A DNA stretch of 42,967 bases from Oscillospiraceae bacterium (GTDB lineage: Bacteria; Bacillota; Clostridia; Oscillospirales; Acutalibacteraceae): contig SVOI01000016.1 in the NCBI GenBank assembly GCA_015066465.1, positions 1 to 42,967 of the forward strand, written 5' to 3'. Positions 16,902-25,215 of the stretch are shown piece after piece. How positions within the stretch are numbered: the stretch's first letter is position 1; every line of letters begins with the position of its first letter. The notes below the pieces were generated by a model that worked only from the letters and a program-made list of their open reading frames with translations, was not told the DNA's origin and did no database searches. The position numbers and the translations under genes were made by a program.

Positions 16902-17898
16902 GAAAAAATTAGCCCGCGTCATTGCGACAATTATAATTTCGTTTGTAATGTTCTCAGTTTTCATTTTAGATATTGTTACACTTGTTCTTTGCAACAAATA
17001 TGAAAAAAAATATGAAGTTACTGTTGAAGATTTCAGCTATAAAAATGGTAATGACAGAATACACTTTCTAAACACAGGCAACTCTGATTGCATTTTACTT
17101 GAAAGCAACGGACATTTTGCTCTTATAGATTCTGGCGAGGGTGATGAAAACCCAAGAAAAACGACAGAGTATGAAGGCTATAAAGATGAAGTTATTGCCT
17201 ATTTAAAAAAGGTGGCTAAGAATAAAAAAGGTGAAGTTTACCTCGATTTTATTTTAGGCACACATAACCACTATGACCACATTGGTTGCTTTTACGATAT
17301 TATAAACGATGAACAAATAAAAATCGGTAGAGCATATTTCAAAAAATACAACAAAGAAATTGCTACAGAATTAGAGCAAGATGGCTGGGATAACGTTACC
17401 ACTTACAATTCTATAATTGAATCAATCAAAGCAAAAAATATTGTTTTAATTGAAGATTTGCCAGACTGGGAATTTTCTTTTGGCGATTTCAAATTACAAT
17501 TTATAAACACTGTTACACCAAAAGAATTAAACGGCAACGGTGAAAATGCAAACAGCGTTGGTGTCATTGTTACAAAAGGCGAAAAAAGGGCGTTTTTAGG
17601 TGCCGACTTCACAAAAACCTCTGGTCTCGAAGAGCTTTACGGCGAAAAAATCGGTGACGTTGATTTACTTAAAATAGGTCACCACGGCTATTATGGTTCA
17701 TCTTCGCAGAAATTTTTGAAGCAATTAAAACCAGAAATTGCTATATGCACAAACTTTCTCGGCAAAATTTACCCTAACGTTAAATGGAATTTAACGATGG
17801 TTGCAAAAGTTCCGATTTATGCAACGGCACATCGTGATGGAATTATTGCAACATTTACCGATAGTAATGAAATAGTATTAACTGAAAAGATAATGTAA
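16894..17898 (+). CDS. Membrane-anchored ComEC-type metallo-beta-lactamase-fold hydrolase
   Basis: A 334-residue protein with an N-terminal membrane anchor (about 7-33) and an MBL-fold domain of the ComEC/Rec2 C-terminal type. NTGNSDCILLES near 57 is the first strand, THNHYDHIG near 122 the HxHxDH zinc site, and LKIGHHGYYGSS near 256 the second metal-binding segment. Such domains cleave phosphodiesters, including nucleic acids, but many relatives have no known substrate. The ATG at 16894 follows an AGGCGGTG site and overlaps the end of the SulP-like gene, so the pair is translationally coupled. The protein is predicted to face outside. It has no ComEC channel of its own. Confidence 0.78.
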   Translation: MDKKKLARVIATIIISFVMFSVFILDIVTLVLCNKYEKKYEVTVEDFSYKNGNDRIHFLNTGNSDCILLESNGHFALIDSGEGDENPRKTTEYEGYKDEVIAYLKKVAKNKKGEVYLDFILGTHNHYDHIGCFYDIINDEQIKIGRAYFKKYNKEIATELEQDGWDNVTTYNSIIESIKAKNIVLIEDLPDWEFSFGDFKLQFINTVTPKELNGNGENANSVGVIVTKGEKRAFLGADFTKTSGLEELYGEKIGDVDLLKIGHHGYYGSSSQKFLKQLKPEIAICTNFLGKIYPNVKWNLTMVAKVPIYATAHRDGIIATFTDSNEIVLTEKIM

Positions 17899-17900
17899 CA

Positions 17901-17937
17901 AAAGACCTTGTAGTTTTTAACTACAAGGTCTTTTTTG
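17901..17937. terminator. Bidirectional terminator between convergent genes
   Basis: AAAGACCTTGTAG (17901-17913) and CTACAAGGTCTTT (17921-17933) form a perfect 13-bp stem with a 7-base loop and a T run after it. It sits between the MBL-fold gene and the convergent membrane-protein gene and probably serves both. Confidence 0.9.
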
Positions 17938-18489
17938 TTAATTCAACAACTGATTTATAATCGGAAACGTAAAGCTCATTAATGTTGGGAAAACCCAAGC
18001 GAATACAATTGCTAAAACAAACGTAACAGAATATCTTTCTAAAAATGCACAAGCATAAGAAACTGCAAAGTGTGGTGTTAAAATTATTTTTAAAAAGATA
18101 TTTGTTTCTTTTCTATAAAGATAATCTTTAAATGAAAGAGCATCTTCAAAGGATGGTGAGCAGTTTGCGAGTAATGAAACACCAACCCAGAGAAAAAGTA
18201 AGCTTACAAGTGAAATATCGCCAATATAAAATACCCTGAAAGAGCCTGTGAGCAAAAGACAACAACCAAGCACAAAGTTCATAAAAAATGGTAAAAAACA
18301 AACCATAAAAGAACTACTGAGACTATTTGTTAATTCGTGCTCAATGTGACCGCACATTTCAGAAGATTTAAAGGTTCTTGTATCTTCTTGTGGAATTTTG
18401 AAAAATCTTAAAGCAAGCTGTTCCCAGAAAACTCTTAATTCGGTACCGAAATATGTGAATATTCTTGTTGCTACATATAAATATGTCAT
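17938..18489 (-). CDS. Unknown polytopic membrane protein
   Basis: A 183-residue protein with about four hydrophobic helices (about 60-80, 88-110, 132-150 and 154-178). I do not recognise the family. A cytoplasmic or external loop near 45-52 reads CGHIEHEL, which has His and Glu residues that could bind metal but does not match HExxH. It overlaps the TPR-protein gene by 4 bp (ATGA), so the two are coupled and may interact. Its stop lies directly on the shared terminator. Confidence 0.65.
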   Translation of the reverse strand: MTYLYVATRIFTYFGTELRVFWEQLALRFFKIPQEDTRTFKSSEMCGHIEHELTNSLSSSFMVCFLPFFMNFVLGCCLLLTGSFRVFYIGDISLVSLLFLWVGVSLLANCSPSFEDALSFKDYLYRKETNIFLKIILTPHFAVSYACAFLERYSVTFVLAIVFAWVFPTLMSFTFPIINQLLN

Positions 18490-19943
18490 TCTATATCACC
18501 TGTACCTTCCATAAAAATTTCTTTATAAGTGAGTTTGCCATCAAGATAATTCTGTATCTTTTCTGGATTTTTAAGCCCTGCATTTTCTAAAACTGTGTTT
18601 ATTTTTTCAACTGTTTCTGTATCGTTAGCTTCAGTTGCAACAATTAAATATGTGTAATATAAAACGCCGTATTCACTTATACCAAGAGCAGCTTCAAGTT
18701 CTTTTTTTGCACCTTCAAAATCTTTCTTGAGCATTAAAGCAATAGCCTTTTGTCTGTATAAATCAGGGTTCTGGCTATCTAAATCAATACCCTCATCGGT
18801 ATATTTAATTGCTTTATCGTAATTACCTTTCATTCTTTCACTATAAGCATATATTACGTAAGGTGAAGAATCTTCGGCATTATTTTCTTTCACTGCTTCA
18901 GCAATTTTTAAAGCGTTTTTATGGTTACCAGATTGAATTTCAATAACTGCAAATTCATAACCAAACATCTGAATATATTCAGGGTAATTTTCCCAGAGTG
19001 CACTGATTGCTTCATACGCCTTGTCAAAATCGCCATAAGTATAAGCGAACATAAACTGTGAGAATAAAACACCTGCTTTATCATAAGTAACAGTTTCATC
19101 ATCACCACCGGTCATTGATTTAATTGTTACTTCTTTATCTGCTAAAGCACCTATATCGTTATAAATTTTAGTTATAGTTTCTTTATCGGTTTCATCGAAT
19201 GTGCCATACTCAACATTATTGAGGGTTGTGTAAAAGGCTGTGAATGTATTATACATTATGAGAGCTTTATCTCTTAAATCTTTATAGCTTTTATAAATAG
19301 GAAGCTTTGCTTCAAACTCTGTAACAGATGTTTCAATTCTTTCTGCAACCTCGTTAAAAGATGCCACACCAGATGGTAATGTATCAAAAACAGCCAAAGC
19401 ACTATCTTTATAAAGTTTTTTTGCCACTACGTCTTTTTCATCAAAATACGCTATAGCCTCGTCATAATGCTCTACTGCAGAAAACTTTTTATTTTCACTA
19501 TCAGCATTCTTTGCAAGACGTGCACTGTTATAACCACTGAAATCTGTTATAAAACCGCCAACACCAGCTAATGCTATAACAATTACCACAATAGCAATAA
19601 AAGCACTTACAAGGCTTATAGGGTAACGCTTCATACGTTCACGACACTCTGAGCAATACTGATAATTTTCCGAAACACTCAAATCTTTACGACGTTCGCC
19701 ACAACATTCACAAAGTTCCTCTTGCGGAATAACATTATTGTTTTCATCAACAACCGCTACTTCACCTATTTTTACGGCACCTTGTTCCTTTGCTTTATTA
19801 AGCTCATTTCTGAAAGTTTCAGCTAATTTTTCTAATTCATCGTGAAGTTCTTCTTCTGCATATTCTTCTGTTTTGTCAAGAGTCGCTTCTAATTCTTCAT
19901 TTGACTTTTCTGCAGAAGCATTCATTTCTTTTTCGTCTTTCAA
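18486..19943 (-). CDS. Zinc-ribbon, single-pass membrane protein with TPR repeats
   Basis: A 485-residue protein. An acidic N-terminus (about 1-75) precedes a zinc ribbon, CECCGERRK then YCSEC near 78-100, and one membrane helix near 109-132. The remaining 350 residues, presumably outside, contain helical pairs; the last 150 are clear TPR repeats (DKAIKYTDEGIDLDSQNPD and FEGAKKELEAALGI). The layout suggests a scaffold with a cytoplasmic metal-binding end. The start codon is TTG, chosen because GGGAGG lies 7 bases upstream and the next ATG has no site. It is coupled to the downstream unknown membrane protein. Confidence 0.75.
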   Translation of the reverse strand: MKDEKEMNASAEKSNEELEATLDKTEEYAEEELHDELEKLAETFRNELNKAKEQGAVKIGEVAVVDENNNVIPQEELCECCGERRKDLSVSENYQYCSECRERMKRYPISLVSAFIAIVVIVIALAGVGGFITDFSGYNSARLAKNADSENKKFSAVEHYDEAIAYFDEKDVVAKKLYKDSALAVFDTLPSGVASFNEVAERIETSVTEFEAKLPIYKSYKDLRDKALIMYNTFTAFYTTLNNVEYGTFDETDKETITKIYNDIGALADKEVTIKSMTGGDDETVTYDKAGVLFSQFMFAYTYGDFDKAYEAISALWENYPEYIQMFGYEFAVIEIQSGNHKNALKIAEAVKENNAEDSSPYVIYAYSERMKGNYDKAIKYTDEGIDLDSQNPDLYRQKAIALMLKKDFEGAKKELEAALGISEYGVLYYTYLIVATEANDTETVEKINTVLENAGLKNPEKIQNYLDGKLTYKEIFMEGTGDIE

Positions 19944-19978
19944 GAAAAAACCTCCCTTGATTTTTCAATAACATTCTC

Positions 19979-20007
19979 ATTTTATCACTAATAGTAATAA
20001 AATTCAA
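19979..20007 (-). promoter_or_regulatory. Promoter of the TPR/zinc-ribbon gene
   Basis: On the minus strand TTGAAT (20002-20007) and TAAAAT (19979-19984) are separated by 17 bases, 36 bases before the TTG start. Confidence 0.65.
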
Positions 20008-20050
20008 ACATTTTCTAAAAAATCAAAGGAGTTTTACAAATTATTTACTT

Positions 20051-20659
20051 TTATTGCTGTTTATTCTTTTCCTTTTTCTTTATCTTTGTCTTTAACTCAA
20101 TAGAATTAAGGTCAAAAATACCAGCTAAAATTACCAAGCCAACAACTGTAATAATAAGCTCTGGTAACATATAACCTGCATTATAAGTAAGTGAATACTC
20201 TAAAACTGGCGCACCTTCAGCATATTCTTTCCAGATTGTAGCACCACTTATAAAGTGACAGATAAATCTTATTACACTTACTACAACGCCACCCAAAGAA
20301 ATTGCCAAAACATCATTTTTTATTTTATTCTTGAACATACCGCCTAAACCGAGAGCCGTAAAAGCTATAAGGTAATCGCACAATGCAAGAATTAAAAACG
20401 CTGTTATTCCGCTTACGTAAGAGAAGTTTTTAATACCGAAAATAAGTTGAATTACACTCATAACAAGACCTGTTGCAGCACCCCATTTAACACCGTAACG
20501 GTAAGAAATAAGAATAACGGGTACTTGGCTGAAAAGCGTTACGCTACCGCCAAAAGGAAATTCGAACACTGCAAATTCCGCTAAAATCGTTGCAAGTGCC
20601 AACATCAAAGCACTCTCTGTAAGACGTCTGTTTTTTTGTTTTTTTGTTAAGTTTGTCAT
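20051..20659 (-). CDS. thiT: Thiamine ECF-transporter substrate-binding subunit ThiT
   Basis: A 202-residue six-helix membrane protein of the ThiT family, the thiamine-binding S component that works with the shared EcfA/EcfA'/EcfT module, which is not in this window. Family features are LTESALMLALATILAEF near 14, a gap with PFGGSVTLFSQVPVILISYRYG near 36-57 and the ligand-side stretch ISGATIWKEYAEGAPV near 135. The start is the ATG at 20659, with GGAGG 9 bases upstream. A longer frame to 20728 lies inside the riboswitch leader and is rejected. Expression is under a TPP riboswitch, which agrees with the function. Confidence 0.93.
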   Translation of the reverse strand: MTNLTKKQKNRRLTESALMLALATILAEFAVFEFPFGGSVTLFSQVPVILISYRYGVKWGAATGLVMSVIQLIFGIKNFSYVSGITAFLILALCDYLIAFTALGLGGMFKNKIKNDVLAISLGGVVVSVIRFICHFISGATIWKEYAEGAPVLEYSLTYNAGYMLPELIITVVGLVILAGIFDLNSIELKTKIKKKEKNKQQ

Positions 20660-20675
20660 ATAAAAGACCTCCAAT

Positions 20676-20713
20676 AAAAATCTCCCTACGGCGACATTAC
20701 CACCGTAGAGAGA
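20676..20713 (-). terminator. Riboswitch-controlled intrinsic terminator upstream of thiT
   Basis: On the minus strand TCTCTACGGTGG...GTCGCCGTAGGGAGA forms a strong stem followed by TTTTTATT, 17 bases before the thiT start. Its 5' arm CTACGGTGG can instead pair with CCGCCGTAG at the 3' end of the aptamer (one G-U). Confidence 0.88.
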
Positions 20714-20734
20714 AATGACAAACTTCATATTTTT

Positions 20735-20820
20735 CCTACGGCGGCATTATCCGCATCAGGTTTAAAGGGTCAGAAAAGGGTTGTTTTCTATCTCAGCCGA
20801 CGTCCGTCAGCTCCCCTGTT
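20735..20820 (-). promoter_or_regulatory. TPP riboswitch (THI element) aptamer
   Basis: The minus strand carries the conserved THI-box blocks in order: GGGGAGC, GCTGAGA, ACCCTTT, ACCTGATGCGGATAATGCC and CGTAGG. TPP binding should favour the terminator at 20676-20713 and switch off thiT. Confidence 0.95.
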
Positions 20821-20864
20821 TTAATTGGTATCAAAAACTGTGCACATATTTTTGGTACAACGAC

Positions 20865-20892
20865 ATTATACTACTATTTTTTCAAAAGTCAA
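20865..20892 (-). promoter_or_regulatory. Promoter of the TPP riboswitch-thiT transcript
   Basis: On the minus strand TTGACT (20887-20892) and TATAAT (20865-20870) are 16 bases apart. The -35 box abuts the minD stop codon, so thiT is an independent unit. Confidence 0.75.
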
Positions 20893-21612
20893 CTATATAT
20901 TTTTAATCTTAAAAGGTATATTTTCACCCATAAGACGTTTCGCAATTCTTAAATACGCCATATTTCCCTTTGAATCATAAGGCAATTCTTCGCCAATTGC
21001 TGTCAGAGCAATATCTTTTGACTCGGGCACTATTCCTAAAAATCTTGCACCGACAGAATCTATAATATCATCAACACAAATGAATCTGTGTTGTTTTTTA
21101 TTAAATCTGTTTAAAACGAGTCTTAATTCTTTCACGCCATATTTTCTTATAAGATTTGCCGCATTACTTGCTGCTCTTATGCTTACAGGGTCAGGCGTTG
21201 ACACTACAATACACTCTTCTGCACATTTTAATGAAAGCATAAACCCTGTTTCAATTCCAGCTGGTGCATCAAGCAGAATGTAATCAAAGCTACCTTTATA
21301 AAGTTCTATTAATTTTTTCATTTCGTCCTTACTGAAATCTCCGTTTATAGAAACAGGAGCAGGAAGAAGTGTTAAATTTTTAGAAATACCGATAAGTGCT
21401 TTAGATGGTTCACAATTATTATTTAACACATCGCCCCAGTTATAAACTGTTTTTTCTGCTACGTTAAGTAACAAATCAAGGCTTCTTACACCAATATCCA
21501 TATCTACAAGAAGTGTCTTTTTACCACATTCTGAAAGAATACCGCCTAAACCCACACAAAGAGTAGATTTACCTACACCGCCTTTAGCAGATGCTACCAT
21601 TATAACTGGCAT
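20893..21612 (-). CDS. minD: MinD-like septum-site ATPase
   Basis: A 239-residue ParA/MinD-family ATPase. The deviant Walker A is KGGVGKST near 10-17, LLVDMDIGVRSLDLLLN near 34 is the MinD switch region, and DYILLDAPAGIE near 110 the Walker B equivalent. The C-terminus, IAKRLMGENIPFKIKNI, is basic and amphipathic like the MinD membrane-targeting helix. MinD positions the division septum together with MinC and, in some species, MinE. Here it closes the mreBCD-PBP2 operon, but no MinC or MinE gene adjoins: PBP2 ends 33 bp upstream, and thiT, with its own promoter, follows. It could have a divergent role in cell-shape control, or its partners may be encoded elsewhere. AGGAGG precedes the ATG. 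Confidence 0.85.
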   Translation of the reverse strand: MPVIMVASAKGGVGKSTLCVGLGGILSECGKKTLLVDMDIGVRSLDLLLNVAEKTVYNWGDVLNNNCEPSKALIGISKNLTLLPAPVSINGDFSKDEMKKLIELYKGSFDYILLDAPAGIETGFMLSLKCAEECIVVSTPDPVSIRAASNAANLIRKYGVKELRLVLNRFNKKQHRFICVDDIIDSVGARFLGIVPESKDIALTAIGEELPYDSKGNMAYLRIAKRLMGENIPFKIKNI

Positions 21613-21645
21613 TTTTCCTCCTACCTTTCAAAAACCAAAATCATT

Positions 21646-23763
21646 TTATGGAATTAACACGTTATTTTTATTCATTGCTTCATATTTGCTCTTCTGCCCA
21701 AAATAGTAGTTATATACTTCAACTGCAACTGTTGACATACCGCCACCTGTTTTTACATTTTCACCGACTACTGCAACTGCAATTTCAGGATCATCGTAAG
21801 GAGCATAAGAGATAAAGAAACCATTATTACAATCAACTACAGTACCATCATCAATTGTTCTTTTAAGCTGTGAGGTACCTGTTTTACCAGCAGCTTCAAC
21901 TATACAATCCTGGAAGTTATAGTAAGCACTGTTTTCTTCACTTGTAAGCACCTGTCTCATACCTTGCTTTACAATATTAAGCTCACTCTTGCTTATAGGA
22001 AGCGTATTAAGAACTTCTGGTGTTGTTTCATAAACAACTTCTGTTAAATCTGCAGAAAGAACAGATTTAATCATATATGGTTTATACCTTGTTCCGCCAT
22101 TAGCAATCGTAGAACAATAATTTACAAGCTGGATTGGTGTAAAGAGGTTATCTGACTGACCGATAGCCGCCTGAACGGTATCACCCGCATTCCACGTCTC
22201 ACCATTTGCTTCTTTATTAGCAACACTTGCAAGAACACCTGAAACTTCAGGAAGCTCAATACCTGTTTTCTGACCGAGGCCAAGAAGTGCTGCATATTTA
22301 TTCATTTTATCGATACCTAATTCTCTACCTAATTCAAAGAAATAAATATTACACGACTTTTCAAGTGCCGAAGTAACGTTAAGATAACCGTGACGACTAA
22401 GACATTGGAAGGTCTGGTCTTCACACGTATAATAGTTTGTACATTCGTAAGTTTTTTTCATATCTATTTTATTTTCAACAAGACCTGCTATAGCTATTGC
22501 CGGTTTCATTGTTGAACCTGGTGCATAGGCACTGAGAAGTGCTCTGTTCCAGAGGGGACTGTCAGCATCAGTAGAAAGCTTGCCATAGTCGGAAAAATAT
22601 TTAGTAATATCATAAGTAGGATATGTCACACACGCTAATATTTCGCCTGTTCTTACGTTCTGAACCACAGCAGCACCTGCTTCGCCGAAATATGGTAAAT
22701 TCTTATTTTCTTTTAAAGCATCACCCAACGCCTCAAGTGTTACCTCCTGAAGCCCTGCATCTATTGTAGTAATAACAGTTGCACCTTGTTCAGGTTCTAT
22801 CAAATACCCTTCTGTAACACTACCATCTGAAGCTTCAGTTGTCGTTTTTATACCATTCTTACCTCTTAAATATTCCTCCATAACACTTTCAATACCGCTT
22901 TTGCCGTATTTGTCGTTTATAGTGTAAGCATTATTCTGCAAAGAACTTTTTTCTTCTTTTGTAATTTCATCGTTATTGAGTGCTTGTTGAAGTTTTAATT
23001 TTTCATACTCATATTCTTCTGCACTTATTGAACCAACAACGCCTAAAATATGAGAAAACGCTGTGGTATTTGAATATTCTCTGTAAGTCGAGCTTTCTTC
23101 TTCAACACCCATAAAAACATTACTGTTTTCAAGGACAACCGCAACAAGAGAAGCAGGAACGTCCTCTGCAAAGGTATAAGGTACAGGAACTGAAAAACCG
23201 TTATATTTCATACCAAAGCAAACAGAAGCTATTTTTCTTGCTTCTTGTCGGCTGTAACCCTCTAATCCATATCTTTCAATAAGAGCATCAAGACATTCAT
23301 CTGGTGTTGAGTTCACACCTTTAGGAAGTTCAAGCATATTTTCTGAAACCATATACTCAAATTCTGTTTGTTTTTCTTTATCAACAATCAATTTACCTTT
23401 TTCGTTATAAACAACAGGCAATCTGTCAAGCCAGACTGCATCATTTTCTTCAAAAAGCTGAATAAGCTTAGCTATAAGTACGTTTCTTTTTGATTGGTCC
23501 TTATACGACGGAAAATCTGCATATTTGAAAACAAGGTCATAACCTTGTCTGTTAGTAACAAGCGGATTACCACTTGTATCATAAACCTCACCACGAGAAG
23601 CCTTCACAGTAGTTTTAGAAACTGCCAATGAAGCACTTGCCGCTTTATATTCATCGCCGTCTATTATCTGAACCTTTACAAGATAGAGCACAAGGCATAC
23701 AAAGACTGCAACTATTATACCTATGCCTATCTGAGTTCTTCTTTTTCTTTGTTCTCTGGTCAT
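21646..23763 (-). CDS. mrdA: Penicillin-binding protein 2, class B transpeptidase
   Basis: A 705-residue class B PBP. One N-terminal membrane helix (about 11-30) is followed by a dimerisation/pedestal region and the transpeptidase domain. The active-site motifs are present: SxxK in APGSTMKPAIAI near 413, SxN in EKSCNIYF near 462 and KTGT in AGKTGTSQLK near 634. PBP2 cross-links peptidoglycan during lateral growth with the MreBCD/RodA elongasome. It lies directly after mreD (30-bp gap). RodA is not in the window. The name mrdA is chosen from context; pbpA or spoVD-like names are used in other species. Confidence 0.92.
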   Translation of the reverse strand: MTREQRKRRTQIGIGIIVAVFVCLVLYLVKVQIIDGDEYKAASASLAVSKTTVKASRGEVYDTSGNPLVTNRQGYDLVFKYADFPSYKDQSKRNVLIAKLIQLFEENDAVWLDRLPVVYNEKGKLIVDKEKQTEFEYMVSENMLELPKGVNSTPDECLDALIERYGLEGYSRQEARKIASVCFGMKYNGFSVPVPYTFAEDVPASLVAVVLENSNVFMGVEEESSTYREYSNTTAFSHILGVVGSISAEEYEYEKLKLQQALNNDEITKEEKSSLQNNAYTINDKYGKSGIESVMEEYLRGKNGIKTTTEASDGSVTEGYLIEPEQGATVITTIDAGLQEVTLEALGDALKENKNLPYFGEAGAAVVQNVRTGEILACVTYPTYDITKYFSDYGKLSTDADSPLWNRALLSAYAPGSTMKPAIAIAGLVENKIDMKKTYECTNYYTCEDQTFQCLSRHGYLNVTSALEKSCNIYFFELGRELGIDKMNKYAALLGLGQKTGIELPEVSGVLASVANKEANGETWNAGDTVQAAIGQSDNLFTPIQLVNYCSTIANGGTRYKPYMIKSVLSADLTEVVYETTPEVLNTLPISKSELNIVKQGMRQVLTSEENSAYYNFQDCIVEAAGKTGTSQLKRTIDDGTVVDCNNGFFISYAPYDDPEIAVAVVGENVKTGGGMSTVAVEVYNYYFGQKSKYEAMNKNNVLIP

Positions 23764-23792
23764 CTATTTCACCTTTTAATTCTTTATAATCC

Positions 23793-24317
23793 TTACATTT
23801 CTTCTACTGTTCTGTTTGAGTTAAATATAGCTTTAATTATATAGTAATAAAACGGTACAAAAACAGAAGTAAAGACGAATGATGGTATATAAAACCTGAA
23901 AATCTGACTTATAGGATTACCGCCACCATCAAGGACAATATAAATCATTATATAAAGAAAAATAAATACTGAAAGTGCAGATAAACCAAGCACGAGAGCC
24001 GTTACTATATTGTTACGCATAACACGGCTTATAAGAATACTGCACACGGCAGAAATAATCATTATAACAAGCATATTGTAGCCATCAATACCACTTGAAA
24101 GGTCCCACAAAAGACCTGCAAATGCACCTAAAAGTGCCGCTGTGATTTCACGTTCAAACATTGAAATCGAAACCGCTAAAGGTATTAGTAAGAAAGCATG
24201 AAAAGAAAGAATACCATTAAAACGAGCGCCTGTATTCTGAATTATTGCAGTAATTATTATAAGAATTGCAAAAATAATTCTGCGCTTTATTTTAGGTTTG
24301 TTATTATTATAATTCAT
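23793..24317 (-). CDS. mreD: Rod-shape determining protein MreD
   Basis: A 174-residue membrane protein with about five or six helices spread across the whole length and the MreD feature GLLWDLSSGIDGYNMLVIM near 63-81 (family pattern GlllDllsg..G). It is a membrane component of the elongasome linking MreC, MreB and PBP2. The position between mreC and the PBP2 gene confirms the assignment, since MreD is poorly conserved in sequence. Confidence 0.9.
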   Translation of the reverse strand: MNYNNNKPKIKRRIIFAILIIITAIIQNTGARFNGILSFHAFLLIPLAVSISMFEREITAALLGAFAGLLWDLSSGIDGYNMLVIMIISAVCSILISRVMRNNIVTALVLGLSALSVFIFLYIMIYIVLDGGGNPISQIFRFYIPSFVFTSVFVPFYYYIIKAIFNSNRTVEEM

Positions 24318-24350
24318 ACTTTCACCACCTTTTAGTTTCGATTTTTTATT

Positions 24351-25208
24351 TTATTCTGAAATATCACTTTCGCCCTGACCTATAAATGAAGTAATAACAA
24401 AAACATCTGTAAGCTCATTAAGGTCTGTATAAGGCTTTATTGTTGCATAAGTAGAGGTTGTTATCTTATCACTTGTAACTGACTCTACCTCACCGATTAT
24501 AAGCCCGTGAGGGAACACACCACCAGAACCAGAGGTACAAACAACACCGCCACTTACTATTGAGCTTGAACGGTCAAGTCCCTGTAATTTACAAAGACCT
24601 TTTTTAAGAAGCTTACTGTCACCTGAAACATAGCCGTATTCTCTTGTTGCAGATTCATAAGCACCTATATTTACTCTTGGGTCTAAAACTGTGTAAACAA
24701 CACAGGTAGATAAATTAACCTTTTTTACAACACCTACAACGTAGTCACCATAAATTACAGGGTCATTCACTTCAATACCCGAAGTTGAACCCGCATTTAT
24801 AACAAAAGAACCAAAAGGGTCTGCCGCATCCCTTGAAACTACAGTACCATAAGCGAACTCGTAATCCGGGTTCTGAACTTTAATATTATAAAATTCTTCG
24901 TACGCTGTAACCTTTTGTTTTAACTCTTCATAATCAGCAAGCTGCTTTCTGTATTCTGAAATCTGATTTTCTAAATCTTCTATCTGTTTTATATAAACTG
25001 AAGAAGACGTAAAGGAAGCAGAAAGTCCTGTCATTTCATTCGAGAAGCTTGAAGCTAACCTTTGCACAGGCGAAAACACAAAGCTCATTGCTGTGGTAAA
25101 GGGTGACGACGCATTATGAGAAAACGCCGCACAGATTATACCTAAAAGAATTACTGCAACTATTGCTACAAGGCGTTTGAAACTGTCACTTTTAAGAAAT
25201 CTTTTCAT
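24351..25208 (-). CDS. mreC: Rod-shape determining protein MreC
   Basis: A 285-residue protein with a membrane helix near 13-30, a coiled coil near 70-105 and the MreC double beta-barrel from about 118 (YGTVVSRDAADPFGSFVINAG, then GDYVVGVVKKVN). MreC lies outside the membrane and organises PBP2. The 8-bp gap to mreB and 33-bp gap to mreD fit the standard mreBCD order. Confidence 0.95.
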   Translation of the reverse strand: MKRFLKSDSFKRLVAIVAVILLGIICAAFSHNASSPFTTAMSFVFSPVQRLASSFSNEMTGLSASFTSSSVYIKQIEDLENQISEYRKQLADYEELKQKVTAYEEFYNIKVQNPDYEFAYGTVVSRDAADPFGSFVINAGSTSGIEVNDPVIYGDYVVGVVKKVNLSTCVVYTVLDPRVNIGAYESATREYGYVSGDSKLLKKGLCKLQGLDRSSSIVSGGVVCTSGSGGVFPHGLIIGEVESVTSDKITTSTYATIKPYTDLNELTDVFVITSFIGQGESDISE

Positions 25209-25215
25209 ATTTTAA

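Noticed and set aside
18000..18489. HExxH-type membrane metalloprotease
   Set aside because: The motif reads HIEHE, not HExxH, and no second conserved metal site is seen.
20660..20728. N-terminal extension of ThiT
   Set aside because: The extension is the TPP riboswitch expression platform read as codons.
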